Positions 30,795 to 39,683 are shown, counted from the first letter of the stretch. The stretch is 64,000 nt of DNA from Gammaproteobacteria bacterium (GCA_015709615.1 CP054179.1:310001-374000); one strand, 5' to 3'. The notes: generated by a model from the sequence alone, not told the origin. Made by a program: numbers and translations.

Positions 30795-31223
30795 ATGAAC
30801 AGGGTAAAGCGAGATTACTGCTCAAAAAACCATCATCCACGATGGAAGGCATGGACAGCAAAGTACGAATCAACCTTGAATGCAAGACTCATCGGCTATT
30901 TATGCGATTTCTGTGGGCAGAAAATTAACGATACAGTGGCGTATGGTGTTACAAATAACAATTTTATTCACCTTGGCTGGATACGCATCGTAAGCAATAG
31001 GAAAGTTGGCTATCAAGAGCACGAAGCTGCACAAAAAAGGTATCTAAAATATCTTGAAAGACGGCACGCACTGATTAGGAATCTAAGGATAAAAGGAAAT
31101 CATTATGCATCAAGAACAAGTTTCACTCCACACGGACCACTTAAAATAGAACAAACACAACCTCCATCTTTATATGACAAATCAACCCATTTATATCACC
31201 AAGCAATGAGATTAGGGGATTAG
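30795..31223 (+). CDS. Phage protein, unknown
   Basis: 142 residues from ATG 30795. The N-terminal DYCSKNHHPRWKAWTAKYES and LIGYLCDFCGQKIND give two Cys pairs and His, possibly a zinc-binding module. The rest is basic (RYLKYLERRHALIRNLRIKG). AT-rich. No family is recognised. Confidence 0.5.
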   Translation: MNRVKRDYCSKNHHPRWKAWTAKYESTLNARLIGYLCDFCGQKINDTVAYGVTNNNFIHLGWIRIVSNRKVGYQEHEAAQKRYLKYLERRHALIRNLRIKGNHYASRTSFTPHGPLKIEQTQPPSLYDKSTHLYHQAMRLGD

Positions 31224-31225
31224 AA

Positions 31226-31645
31226 ATGAACCAAACAGAAATCGGAGAGGTAATAAAAAAAGCAATCATATTCTTACGGCTTAAAAATGCCATTCAATGG
31301 CTATCTTCACTATTTGACCAAGAATTAAATGAAGAAAATAATGACATTAAATTATATGTTGGTATGTGCGGGTCGAAATATGAGTGCAGCTACCGCGGAT
31401 ACGAGAGACTTCAGGTAAAGTTTCGGCTTTATGGGGATGTATATAAAAACATAGAGGATATAATCTTCTCTCCATTAATTGGCAGCCCGTTAAAAATTGA
31501 ATATTTTATTTTATCTAGAAATAAATTAGGCGCTATAGTGTTCTGCGTACCCATCTCACCTTACGAGAACATCTCACTTTGCAATGGCGATAATGTTGCT
31601 GTAAGACCAGGATCATTATCTTTTAATAGAAAATTTTTGAATTAA
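31226..31645 (+). CDS. Phage protein, unknown
   Basis: 139 residues beginning MNQTEIGEVIKKAIIFLRLK. A short amphipathic N-terminal helix is followed by a beta-rich domain (DIKLYVGMCGSKYECSYRGY, LQVKFRLYGDVYKNIED). AT-rich, no family recognised. Two bases separate it from the previous gene. Confidence 0.5.
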   Translation: MNQTEIGEVIKKAIIFLRLKNAIQWLSSLFDQELNEENNDIKLYVGMCGSKYECSYRGYERLQVKFRLYGDVYKNIEDIIFSPLIGSPLKIEYFILSRNKLGAIVFCVPISPYENISLCNGDNVAVRPGSLSFNRKFLN

Positions 31646-31675
31646 CGTATTCATTAAATAATGGTTGAAACAGCA

Positions 31676-31870
31676 ATGAGCGAGATCATTAAAAAAACAG
31701 ATCTGTTAACTACAGACGAAGCCGCTGAAATGGTTGGTGTAAAGCCTGGAACACTGGTTAATTGGCGCTGCACCAAGAAGGAAAACATTCCTTACGTTAA
31801 AATCGGCAGCAAGGTTTTTTACAGAGAAAAAGATATTCTTGATTATATTGATCAGCAGCGGGTTGCTTAA
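31676..31870 (+). CDS. Excisionase-like HTH protein (Xis candidate)
   Basis: 64 residues from ATG 31676 (an ATG at 31661 is also in frame). DLLTTDEAAEMVGVKPGTLV then NWRCTKKENIPYVKIGSKVF and YREKDILDYID is the HTH_17/excisionase pattern of a small winged helix. Such proteins bend DNA at att sites and set the direction of integrase. The place two genes before int and beside att supports Xis. Confidence 0.75.
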   Translation: MSEIIKKTDLLTTDEAAEMVGVKPGTLVNWRCTKKENIPYVKIGSKVFYREKDILDYIDQQRVA

Positions 31871-31875
31871 TCATT

Positions 31876-32454
31876 ATGAGAGTTTGCGGCATATATATGA
31901 TTAAGCATGTCCAATCAGGAAAGATGTATATCGGTCAATCACGGAATATTTCTAAAAGATGGAATGATCACCTCCGTTACGGGAATTCCCGCATCGGAAA
32001 AGCGATAAGGAAGTACGGGAAAGAACGATTTTATTTTGAGGTTTTAGAATTGTGTCATCCGAATGATCTTAACGACAAAGAAATTTACTACATAGGTAAA
32101 TTTGATTCTGTCAGGAATGGCTACAACATATTGCCTGGTGGCGGACAGTTCGATATGCCGGAATCTGTGAAGATCAGAATAGGGAATTCCCAAAGAAAAC
32201 GATACGCCAAAAGACCGCCAAAGTGCTTTGTTACGTTTTCAGGTGGAAAGCAAAATGCTATGCCATTAAACGTCAGGCCAAAAATTCTCAGTACCGATCA
32301 AGTAGTGTTTTCAGATTACCAAGCAAGAATAATAATCGATCATATGTTTAAGCCACATTATCGAGATAACAAGATTGGTGCTGAACTTTGGAATATCGAT
32401 GGCGCTGACAAGGAAATGGTTATAAACGCACTATTCAGATCACAACTAGCTTAG
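31876..32454 (+). CDS. GIY-YIG endonuclease, homing-type
   Basis: 192 residues. The N-terminal GIY-YIG domain starts CGIYMIKHVQSGKMYIGQSR with NISKRWNDHL, and continues to the acid-bearing EIYYIGKFDSVRNGYNILPG. The C-terminal part includes a short basic NUMOD-like region (ESVKIRIGNSQRKRYAK). Free-standing GIY-YIG enzymes are homing-like mobile genes in phages. It ends 4 bases inside the convergent integrase gene end. Confidence 0.85.
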   Translation: MRVCGIYMIKHVQSGKMYIGQSRNISKRWNDHLRYGNSRIGKAIRKYGKERFYFEVLELCHPNDLNDKEIYYIGKFDSVRNGYNILPGGGQFDMPESVKIRIGNSQRKRYAKRPPKCFVTFSGGKQNAMPLNVRPKILSTDQVVFSDYQARIIIDHMFKPHYRDNKIGAELWNIDGADKEMVINALFRSQLA

Positions 32455-33656
32455 TTATTATTCTGTTTCTTCCTGATTTTTATCACCTCGGCGGCATCCT
32501 TCAACCCAGCAGCAGTTAACATAGCGCTTGTTGCTGTATTCACGCTCTCACGCACCGGATCAAGATCAAGCCGGGCATAAATAGCCGTTGTGTTTTGGTG
32601 CTTATGATTCAGTGATTTCCCTATAATAGCCAGAGACGCACCGGTTTTAGCCTGCCAGCTACCGAGTGTACGGCGAAGATCATGGATTCTTAGGTTATCG
32701 ATTCCAGATCGAGCGAGTATCCTTGCCCACCCTTTTCGTGGTTCAGCTAAGTGCCCATTCTTACCGGTCCCCGGAAAAACAAACACAGCCGGTTTCGATG
32801 GTTTGCGATTCAATAAAACATGGATAGCCTCGGGCGACAAAGCCACCGTTTGCGGTGTGCCATTCTTGGTTTCCTCAATGCGCCATTCTGCCCGTTCGAA
32901 ATTGATGTCTTGCCAGCGCATAGCGCAAACATTCGATTGCCTCGCGCCGGTCAGAAGCGATATTAGAACGTAATCGCGGATTACTTCGTTGTGTTCCTCG
33001 GCCAATGCAGCAAAGAATCTCGGCAGTTCATCGCCCTGGATGAACCGGTCCCTGCTCTTTTCCTTATTTCTCCGGATACCAAGGGCCGGATTCCTGTCCC
33101 ATAGGTCAACCGATATTGCCCAGCCAAACACGCTTGATATAAGAGCAAGCACCCTGTTGGCGGCGATGGGTGATCCGTCTTTTGTGATTGAGCCGTGAAT
33201 CAGCGATATTGATGCGCGATCGATCGATGAAAGTTTTTTATTGCCGATGCTTTTCTCAAGGTGATTGCGGTATTTCTCAACATCTTCACCCCACGTCTTT
33301 TTATTCAGTTTTGCGTGCCGGTCGATATACTCAAAAAACAATTCACTGAATTGCATCTCTGCTTTTGCGCTACGCTTAACTTCTGCCGGGTTATTTCCAT
33401 CCGATATGGAAAGGTTTATCTCCATCGTTTTGCGGCGCGCCTGATCGATTGTCATGTCAGGATACCGGCCAAGCGTAATGCGTTCCGGTTCCCCGCATTT
33501 GATGCGCTTGAACACGCTGAATGTTTTTACGCCGGTGTGCGATACACGCAACTGCAAGCCGTTGGCCTTGGTATCTTGATAGGTGTCTCGTTTTCCTGGT
33601 GCCGGAATTGGAAGTGAATCAATGTCCGCTTTGGTGAAATTAAATTTTTTAGCCAT
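32451..33656 (-). CDS. Tyrosine site-specific integrase
   Basis: 401 residues. The N-terminal DUF4102-like arm-binding domain begins FNFTKADIDSLPIPAPGKRD with YQDTKANGLQLRVSHTG. Core-binding about 95-180. Catalytic domain: LLTGARQSNVCAMRW (Arg near 236), HDLRRTLGSWQ (near 325) and TTAIYARLDL (Tyr near 358). This P4/CP4-57-type integrase family targets tRNA genes, agreeing with the tRNA-Lys fragment about 160 bases away. Convergent to the early operon. Confidence 0.95.
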   Translation of the reverse strand: MAKKFNFTKADIDSLPIPAPGKRDTYQDTKANGLQLRVSHTGVKTFSVFKRIKCGEPERITLGRYPDMTIDQARRKTMEINLSISDGNNPAEVKRSAKAEMQFSELFFEYIDRHAKLNKKTWGEDVEKYRNHLEKSIGNKKLSSIDRASISLIHGSITKDGSPIAANRVLALISSVFGWAISVDLWDRNPALGIRRNKEKSRDRFIQGDELPRFFAALAEEHNEVIRDYVLISLLTGARQSNVCAMRWQDINFERAEWRIEETKNGTPQTVALSPEAIHVLLNRKPSKPAVFVFPGTGKNGHLAEPRKGWARILARSGIDNLRIHDLRRTLGSWQAKTGASLAIIGKSLNHKHQNTTAIYARLDLDPVRESVNTATSAMLTAAGLKDAAEVIKIRKKQNNN

Positions 33657-33659
33657 CCT

Positions 33660-33689
33660 GGGGTTACGACGGGGTTACTTTGGGGTTAC
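33660..33689. repeat. Three GGGGTTAC direct repeats at 11-bp spacing
   Basis: GGGGTTAC at 33660, 33671 and 33682, exactly one helical turn apart, directly upstream of the integrase start codon and between int and the att core. They are probably Int arm-type or Xis sites, or autoregulatory sites. Confidence 0.7.
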
Positions 33690-33815
33690 AATTTGCGCGC
33701 ATTTTAATGAATTTTTATACATGCGCATGAATGTCAGGTTACCCGAAGAACGGCTTACTATCAAGTTCTAAACGTTTCTGTAAATTTTTATGAATGTCCA
33801 TAAATTGCTTGGAAG

Positions 33816-33865
33816 CCGGACTTTTAATCCGTTGGTCGGCAGTTCGAATCTGCCACGACCTACCA
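33816..33865 (+). tRNA. tRNA-Lys(TTT) 3' fragment = prophage attachment site
   Basis: From the anticodon stem onward the sequence is a normal tRNA-Lys: GGACTTTTAATCC anticodon arm, a TTCGAAT T loop in its stem, ACGACCT acceptor strand, A, and encoded CCA ending at 33865. The 5' third (acceptor, D arm) is missing and replaced by phage DNA. This is the remnant formed by integration; the complete gene should be at the left prophage end outside the window. Confidence 0.9.
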
Positions 33866-33877
33866 AAAATAAAAGAA

Positions 33878-33911
33878 GGGGCTGACATAAGTGAGTGCCA
33901 GCCCCTTTTTT
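33878..33911 (+). terminator. Terminator after tRNA-Lys
   Basis: GGGGCTG (33878-33884) pairs with CAGCCCC (33899-33905), followed by seven T. It would be the host tRNA-Lys terminator, now orphaned at the prophage junction. Confidence 0.85.
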
Positions 33912-34105
33912 CTTGTTTAGTTTAGCGTGACAGATTCCATATTCACGTCATTCCCGCATCGCTTATTTTCGATTTCAGCCGTGTGATAATTCTCAAATGC
34001 CTTGAATTCGATTCCTCACATCCTGTGGGTGTAAAATGAGAACAAATTCCGATAAACAGAGTCCACTATAAAATCGACATCTCATTGAAATATCCGGCTC
34101 CGGTC

Positions 34106-35602
34106 ATGTCACACGAACAGATTAAACCAAACACACAACCTGCTGACAACGCTGTAGGCTGGCGCTTCGACAATAGCTATACCCGCTTGCCCGATTATTT
34201 TTACGTGCCGCAGAATCCGGTGCCGGTGCGCGCACCGCAGGTGGCGATATTGAATCACGCGTTGGCCGAATCACTCGGATTGAATCTGCACGCATTATCC
34301 GCCGCTGAAGCCGCCGCGCTGTTTTCCGGCAATGCCGTGCCGGAGACCGCGCAGCCCATTGCACAAGCCTATGCCGGCCATCAGTTCGGTCATTTCACGA
34401 TGCTGGGCGATGGGCGGGCCCTATTGCTGGGCGAGCATCTCACTCCGGCAGGCGAGCGCTTCGATATCCAGTTCAAGGGTTCCGGGCAGACGCCATTTTC
34501 GCGGCGCGGCGACGGTCGCGCCGCGCTCGCACCGATGTTGCGCGAGTACATCATCAGCGAAGCGATGCATGCACTGCATATCCCCACCACACGCAGTCTC
34601 GCCGTGGTTACCACCGGTGAACAAGTGGTGCGGGAAACCCTGCTGCCCGGTGCGATTCTGACGCGCGTCGCGGCCAGCCATATCCGCATCGGCACATTCG
34701 AATACGCCGCGCGGCAAGGCGGTGCCGAGGCTGTCCGGATTTTGGCGGATTATGCCATTCAGCGGCATTATCCGGATCTTGACAATATCGAAAACCGCTA
34801 CTTGTCGCTGTTGCACCGGGTGATCGAGCGTCAGGCGGCGCTGGTTGCGCGCTGGCTGCTGGCAGGATTCATTCACGGCGTCATGAATACCGACAACATG
34901 AGTATCAGCGGTGAAACGATCGACTACGGACCGTGCGCATTCATGGATGCCTACGATCCGCATACGGTATTCAGTTCGATCGATCAATCCGGCCGTTACC
35001 GCTATAGCAATCAACCGTTAATGGCGCAATGGAATCTTGCACGCCTGGCCGAAACCTTGCTGCCGCTCATCGATCCGGTGCAGGAAAAAGCAGTAAGACT
35101 GGCGGAAGAAGCCGTGCACGCTTTCCCGCAAATTTACCAGAGCCAATGGATCAGCGGCATGCGCAAAAAATTGGGATTATTCAGCGAAGAAGCCGAGGAT
35201 ACCCAACTTATCGCCGCATTATTGAACTGGATGTACAGCAACCGGGCCGATTACACCAATACCTTCCGCGCGCTGGCATCGGAAGCTTTACCCGGCGATG
35301 CAGTGTTCCACGCTCCGGAGTTTATCGCGTGGTATGCACAGTGGCAGGCCAGGCTGGCACGTCAATCCGAATCAAAAGATAACGTGTTACGTTTGATGCA
35401 AGCGCTTAACCCCGCGATTATTCCACGCAACCACCGCGTCGAAGAAGCCTTGTCCGCCGCTGCGGAGCACGGCGACTATGTGCCGATGGAACGACTGCTT
35501 GCCGCGTTGGCCGATCCGTATACCGATGCACCGGAATATTACGATTACCGTACCCCGCCGGCACCCTCCGAACGTGTGTATCAGACTTTCTGCGGAACCT
35601 AA
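34106..35602 (+). CDS. selO: SelO-type protein adenylyltransferase (YdiU family)
   Basis: 498 residues from ATG 34106. SelO is a pseudokinase that transfers AMP to Ser/Thr/Tyr of target proteins and is linked to redox stress. Signature segments: AGHQFGHFTMLGDGRALLLG, the Lys-bearing FDIQFKGSGQTPFSRRGDG, and the metal site HGVMNTDNMSISGETIDYGP. The C-terminus continues to the conserved NPAIIPRNHRVEEAL. It is the first intact host gene after the prophage and a known family member of usual length. Confidence 0.95.
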   Translation: MSHEQIKPNTQPADNAVGWRFDNSYTRLPDYFYVPQNPVPVRAPQVAILNHALAESLGLNLHALSAAEAAALFSGNAVPETAQPIAQAYAGHQFGHFTMLGDGRALLLGEHLTPAGERFDIQFKGSGQTPFSRRGDGRAALAPMLREYIISEAMHALHIPTTRSLAVVTTGEQVVRETLLPGAILTRVAASHIRIGTFEYAARQGGAEAVRILADYAIQRHYPDLDNIENRYLSLLHRVIERQAALVARWLLAGFIHGVMNTDNMSISGETIDYGPCAFMDAYDPHTVFSSIDQSGRYRYSNQPLMAQWNLARLAETLLPLIDPVQEKAVRLAEEAVHAFPQIYQSQWISGMRKKLGLFSEEAEDTQLIAALLNWMYSNRADYTNTFRALASEALPGDAVFHAPEFIAWYAQWQARLARQSESKDNVLRLMQALNPAIIPRNHRVEEALSAAAEHGDYVPMERLLAALADPYTDAPEYYDYRTPPAPSERVYQTFCGT

Positions 35603-35637
35603 ACAGTTTTTTGCAACAGCCTAGAGAGGAGAACAGC

Positions 35638-36021
35638 ATGACCATCACCCTGAACCACACTATTGTGCCCTGTTTCGATAAAACCCGGTCGGCAAAGTTT
35701 TACAGCCAACTATTCGGTTTTGAGTACGTCGGTGCGTTCTCGCATTTCATCGTGGTACGCGTCAACGATACGCTGAGTCTCGATTTCGATAACAAGGAGA
35801 AATTTGAGTCGCTGCATTACGCATTCAAAGTATCCGAACAGGAATTCGACGAAATTTTTGCACGCTTGCATGCCGGGCAAATCCCTTACGGCAGCGGCCC
35901 CGGCCATGCGGACGACATGGCCATCAACCACAATTACGGCGGACGCGGCGTTTATTTTCGCGACCCGAACGGGCATTTGCTGGAAATGCTGACCGCGGAT
36001 TACGTTATCCCGCCGCAATAA
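35638..36021 (+). CDS. VOC superfamily (glyoxalase/bleomycin-resistance-like) protein
   Basis: 127 residues from ATG 35638 (GAGGAG upstream). Starts MTITLNHTIVPCFDKTRSAK, with the YSQLFGFEYVG helix-strand, DTLSLDFDN, and the end GGRGVYFRDPNGHLLEMLT with the metal-ligand Glu. This is a one-domain VOC fold. Substrate unknown. It follows selO after a short gap and may be co-transcribed. Confidence 0.85.
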   Translation: MTITLNHTIVPCFDKTRSAKFYSQLFGFEYVGAFSHFIVVRVNDTLSLDFDNKEKFESLHYAFKVSEQEFDEIFARLHAGQIPYGSGPGHADDMAINHNYGGRGVYFRDPNGHLLEMLTADYVIPPQ

Positions 36022-36068
36022 CTGCAATTTCTACAACCTAATCGCAAAGAAAAACAGCACTATTAACA

Positions 36069-36341
36069 GAGTTCATAACAACCGAATTCTGTTTCGTCAC
36101 CGAATGGCAGATTGACGCAGCGCTTGAACCGGTGTTCGACGCAATTATCCGTTGCCGCAATTGGCCGGTCAGGTGGCAAGATACCGAGAGAGCATGGAAA
36201 AGCGGTTATCCGGCGGTGCCGATGAGACTGGCAGCTCATCCATCCGGCGCAGGAAAATGAACTGGAAGCACATACCGCCGCCCAATGGTTTGGGGAAAAG
36301 CTTCCGCTGGATTTAATAATGCTTGCAAAAACATAACGGTT
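36069..36341 (+). pseudogene. Gene remnants: SRPBCC-like fragment and an out-of-frame tail
   Basis: 36069-36260 is open without a start and reads EFCFVTEWQIDAALEPVFDA then IIRCRNWPVRWQDTE, like the beginning of an SRPBCC/polyketide-cyclase domain. It then loses similarity and stops. Another frame from about 36235 reads ENELEAHTAAQWFGEKLPLD and stops near 36329, a C-terminal-looking fragment. The stretch 36022-36353 holds nothing else I can support. Confidence 0.4.
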
Positions 36342-36353
36342 GCAATACGCCGC

Positions 36354-36539
36354 TCAGCTTTTCTCCGCCGGCGCGGATTGCGCCTTCTGTTTCTTCCATT
36401 GGTCGTAGCATTCAAGACCACAGTAGTAGACGATATAGTCGGTTGCCTTCACACTCGTGGCTTCGGAGAGCGGAATTTCTTTAAAACACACTTCGCACGC
36501 CACTTTCTCCGGTTCGATAATTTTCTTCTGTTCCATCAT
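36354..36539 (-). CDS. DUF3330-like small Cys protein
   Basis: 61 residues from ATG 36539 (GGAGG site). CEVCFKEIPLSEATSVKATD then YIVYYCGLECYDQWKK is the DUF3330 pattern: two Cys pairs forming a zinc-ribbon-like fold. Function is unknown; relatives occur near metal-resistance and redox genes. It stands alone between the remnant and the glycine-zipper gene. Confidence 0.75.
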   Translation of the reverse strand: MMEQKKIIEPEKVACEVCFKEIPLSEATSVKATDYIVYYCGLECYDQWKKQKAQSAPAEKS

Positions 36540-36595
36540 GTCAAAGCCTCCAATCAGCACGAATCGGTTTTAATTCATTCATCCGGCATTGTTGC

Positions 36596-37141
36596 TCAGC
36601 GCGGCGGCGGGGGCGGCGGATTGCCCGGCGGCGGAGGGGGCGGTGTAAAATTTGCCGGCGGCGCTGAAATTCTCGGGCCGGTATTGGTATTCACCGGTTG
36701 ATCGCTGGTGACATTACCCGATACAGGAACACGATGACCTTTGGCATACATGCACTGGATATAGCCGATGTCATAGCGATCTTGCAGTGCGTAAGCCGAT
36801 GTTGTGGCAGCACCGGCACCGGTTGCTCCACCCAGCAACAAACCCGTTCCCGCGCCTATCGCCGCACCCGATGCACCACCTATAGCCGCTCCCGCAGCAG
36901 CGCCAAGCCCGGTTCCGACCGCCGCGCTTGTCACACCACTGGTTTGCGCCGACTGCTGCGGTGTAGTACCGCCGACTTGTTGGTAGGCATAAGCTCTACA
37001 TTCATAGTCATCGGCCCGGAACTGATCGAAGCTTTTACCGGAACCCGGTAATGTCAGAACGCTCGGTCCCGACGGCATGGTGACGCACGCAGACAACAAG
37101 CCCGCCGTCAGTAAAACGGATAATTTTTTAGATGTGAACAT
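36596..37141 (-). CDS. Glycine-zipper lipoprotein
   Basis: 181 residues. Lipobox LLSAC after KKLSVLLTAG; conserved GKSFDQFRADDYECRAYAYQ; glycine-zipper (about 75-115, GAAAGAAIGGASGAAIGAG); DIGYIQCMYAKGHRVPVSG; then a Pro-rich end. Outer-membrane glycine-zipper lipoproteins often have envelope-stress or structural roles. Function here is not known. The very low-complexity C-terminus (PPPPPPGNPPPPPPR) is notable. Confidence 0.8.
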   Translation of the reverse strand: MFTSKKLSVLLTAGLLSACVTMPSGPSVLTLPGSGKSFDQFRADDYECRAYAYQQVGGTTPQQSAQTSGVTSAAVGTGLGAAAGAAIGGASGAAIGAGTGLLLGGATGAGAATTSAYALQDRYDIGYIQCMYAKGHRVPVSGNVTSDQPVNTNTGPRISAPPANFTPPPPPPGNPPPPPPR

Positions 37142-37157
37142 GCTGAACCTCTTCCTC

Positions 37158-37577
37158 TTATTGTCCGGGCGGTTGCGGCGCTACCTGTAACCAGCCGCCG
37201 GGGCAAGTTTTTATGTACGGATAATAACCATCAGGATCGCGGCAATAGTACCAATAATTGGTTTGCGGCTGAGCCTGCTGTGTTGGCTGAGCTTGCTGCT
37301 GGATATAAACAGGTGGTGTTGTCGGCACGATCACCGTCTGCGGATACGAGTAATAAGGCGGATAATAAAACGGGTAGCCGAATCCATAACCGCCAAAACC
37401 GTAACCGCCATAGCCGTAGCCACCGTAAAACCCCGGCCCGTAGTAGCCCAAACCGATACTCAAGTGACTGTGGCCATGACTATGGCCACCATGCCCGCCA
37501 CTCCGAGCCCAAACACCATTGCTTGCCAGGATTAACGCTAGTGCGATTGCCGGATACGTCAGTTTAATCGTTCGCAT
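37158..37577 (-). CDS. Exported Gly/Tyr/His-rich protein
   Basis: 139 residues from ATG 37577 (GGAG site; the frame stays open further upstream). Signal peptide MRTIKLTYPAIALALILASN, then a His-Gly stretch (GGHGGHSHGHSHLSIGLG), a Gly-Tyr repeat (GFYGGYGYGGYGFGGYGFGY), a Gln/Pro linker and a C-terminal NYWYYCRDPDGYYPYIKTCP motif. That Cys-containing end is common in small exported proteobacterial proteins of unknown role. Metal binding by the His run is possible. Confidence 0.75.
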   Translation of the reverse strand: MRTIKLTYPAIALALILASNGVWARSGGHGGHSHGHSHLSIGLGYYGPGFYGGYGYGGYGFGGYGFGYPFYYPPYYSYPQTVIVPTTPPVYIQQQAQPTQQAQPQTNYWYYCRDPDGYYPYIKTCPGGWLQVAPQPPGQ

Positions 37578-37684
37578 AGAAACTCCACTGAAGCGTTGTG
37601 ATGTAAAACGCAATTTAGACTGAAACATTACCGCATAATTCCATCGGTTTGGAAAGTACGGACACCAAACTGGCAGAAAGCGCA

Positions 37685-38068
37685 TTATCTGCCCATCCGC
37701 CATCCCAAATAGTCCGATTCCTTGGAAAAATCATCCCACACAAAGACCGGATTGGGAATCGGATACGTCGGCAGCCAGAAAGTGAGGAAATCGACTGCTC
37801 CATTCGCAGTGCGTCCCACGGTATGGTAAATCCCCCATAGCGTTCCTTCCGTCACACCGATTAATGGATTGCTATCCCTTTGGCTCCAGATCGAAATATT
37901 TTTCGGTAATTCCATCCAGCCGGTCGCCACATTGGCCACGCCGCTGAGAATTTTCATACCCGCCCTGCTGAAATAAATTTCGGCGGTAATGTCTTCGCTG
38001 GCCCGTATTTGCGGCGAGAAAAGAGACAATAGAATCAATAGTAGGGGCAGTTTGGTAGTTACTCTCAT
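37685..38068 (-). CDS. Exosortase system-associated protein, TIGR04073 family
   Basis: 127 residues. Signal peptide KLPLLLILLSLFSPQIRA, then the family core KILSGVANVATGWMELPKNI and NPLIGVTEGTLWGIYHTVGR, ending in a VDFLTFWLPTYPIPNPVFVW stretch. Members co-occur with PEP-CTERM/exosortase systems in exopolysaccharide producers. It therefore supports a host exosortase that could process the prophage PEP-CTERM protein at 20245. The gene's 3' end lies next to the Gly-Tyr-rich gene. Confidence 0.85.
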   Translation of the reverse strand: MRVTTKLPLLLILLSLFSPQIRASEDITAEIYFSRAGMKILSGVANVATGWMELPKNISIWSQRDSNPLIGVTEGTLWGIYHTVGRTANGAVDFLTFWLPTYPIPNPVFVWDDFSKESDYLGWRMGR

Positions 38069-38275
38069 CGTTTAAACTCCTGTCAAAATTTCAAATCACC
38101 GTGCAGCATCGGATTAACCCATCATTACAGCTTAAATTTCAATTTTAGAACGAAACGGTCACGCTATAATACGCACCAACCGGTCTGTTGCGTATTTTTC
38201 TATCGCTTCTTTACAGTGAACTGAGAAAGCCTGAAGTCCTGCACCACTCATAAAATAAATGCACATTAAGCGGAT

Positions 38276-39544
38276 ATGAATGTCTGGGAAAAATACCTGC
38301 ATCTGTTCAAGACCGCCGAAGCCAGACGCTTCGCCATACTGTTCGCCATCATTTACTTCGCGCAGGGCATGTCCGCATTGCCCGATCAAACCATATCGAT
38401 CACCTTCAAGGATCAAGGCTTCGAAGCCGACGATGTCGCCGCTTTCTTCCTGCTCGCCTCGGTTCCCTGGTTTATCAAACCGCTATACGGCCTGATCTCG
38501 GATTTTCTACCCCTGTTCGGCCAACGGCGCAAGAGTTACATGTTGCTGACTTCATCGCTGGCCTGCGGCGCCGGATTGATTGCCGCTTTTATCATGCAGT
38601 ACAGTTACTGGGAATTAGCCATCCTCTATACGCTAATGGGCTTCGGCCTGGCGTACAACGATGTGCTCAGCGATGCCTTGATGGTGGAGAACGGCAAACT
38701 GTATGACCTTACCGGCGCCTTTCAGTCGGTGCAATGGATTGCGATCACGGCAGCTTCCATTCTGGTCGGACTGCTCGGCGGATACTTTGCCGAACATCGC
38801 AATCTGCAAGTGTCTTTTGCCGTCGCCGCCATTTTTCCTTTTACCGTGCTGCTTACGGCGGCATTCTTCGTGCGCGAGAAGAAATACGTGCATTCGGGAC
38901 CGGCCGCGTTTCAGGAAACTTGGCAAGCGCTGCGGCAAGGATTTGGCGAACGTTCGGTATGGCTGGTCGCGGCGTTTATTTTTCTATTCAATTTCAGCCC
39001 TTCTTTCGGTCCGGCATTTTTTTATTACAAAACCGATACGCTGGGTTTCAGCCAGCAATACATCGGCATTCTGAGCTCAATCGATTCCTCTACCAGTATC
39101 ATTGGCGCGATGATCTACGCATCGATGTCGCGCACGGCGCCGCTGCGCCGCCTGATCAACATTGCGATCGGCCTGTCGGTGATCACCTTGCTGACCTACT
39201 TGGCGTATCGCGGGGAAACATCCGCGCTATTCATTCATATGATCTGGGGTGTGACTAACATGATCACCACCCTGGCATTCCTCGATCTTGCCGCGCGCGC
39301 CTGCCCGAAACGGGCGGAAGCTACTTTTTTCGCGCTGCTGATGTCGATTTTCAATTTCGGCACGCTGGCCTCGCAAAACATCGGCGCGCAGTTATACACA
39401 GCGCTCGGCGAAGGATCGTTTGCATACACCTGGCTGGTGGTTGTTTCGACCTGCACGACGGCCGCTATCTGGCTGCTCGTGCCGATGATTCATATCGAAC
39501 GCATCGAAGCGCACGCCCGGGAAAATCAACCCGGAAAGTCCTGA
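38276..39544 (+). CDS. Folate/biopterin-type MFS transporter
   Basis: 422 residues, about 12 membrane helices. FAQGMSALPDQTISITFKDQ, VPWFIKPLYGLISDFLPLFG and GLAYNDVLSDALMVENGKLY are typical of the FBT/BT1 branch of the major facilitator superfamily. These carry pterins or related solutes across the inner membrane. The substrate in this organism is unknown. ATG at 38276 with no strong upstream site. A single gene flanked by unrelated genes. Confidence 0.8.
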   Translation: MNVWEKYLHLFKTAEARRFAILFAIIYFAQGMSALPDQTISITFKDQGFEADDVAAFFLLASVPWFIKPLYGLISDFLPLFGQRRKSYMLLTSSLACGAGLIAAFIMQYSYWELAILYTLMGFGLAYNDVLSDALMVENGKLYDLTGAFQSVQWIAITAASILVGLLGGYFAEHRNLQVSFAVAAIFPFTVLLTAAFFVREKKYVHSGPAAFQETWQALRQGFGERSVWLVAAFIFLFNFSPSFGPAFFYYKTDTLGFSQQYIGILSSIDSSTSIIGAMIYASMSRTAPLRRLINIAIGLSVITLLTYLAYRGETSALFIHMIWGVTNMITTLAFLDLAARACPKRAEATFFALLMSIFNFGTLASQNIGAQLYTALGEGSFAYTWLVVVSTCTTAAIWLLVPMIHIERIEAHARENQPGKS

Positions 39545-39683
39545 ACATTACCCGCAATTTTCATCGCGGCTAAGCCGAACCCGGCAGCGATCCGGTTTGG
39601 TAGTAAAATACCCCGCACATTTATTGCGCCGGCTCCTAATCGCGGCGCTCTTATTCAAAACCCAAGAACTGAGGACTCACATC

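Larger units (their letters stand above)
1..33865. mobile_element. Prophage, integrase-proximal part (other end outside window)
   Basis: A tailed-phage prophage occupies the left half. It shows divergent early regulators near 19.3 kb and a minus-strand replication, packaging, head and lysis block. The plus strand carries recombination genes, and a tyrosine integrase lies beside a tRNA-Lys 3' fragment at 33816-33865. No tail-tube, tape-measure or endolysin gene is visible, so those should lie left of base 1. The P22-like portal plus N4-gp56/DUF4043-type capsid suggest a podovirus-like particle; that morphology is inferred. No essential early gene in view is obviously broken, though one small-gene pair is fused by a duplication. 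Confidence 0.95.

Noticed and set aside
33816..33865. Functional tRNA gene at the right prophage end
   Set aside because: Only the part from the anticodon stem to CCA is present; the acceptor 5' strand and D arm are missing, so it cannot be a working tRNA.
34421..35014. 197-codon ORF antisense to selO
   Set aside because: Mirror frame of a high-GC conserved gene; no start context and no recognisable domain.
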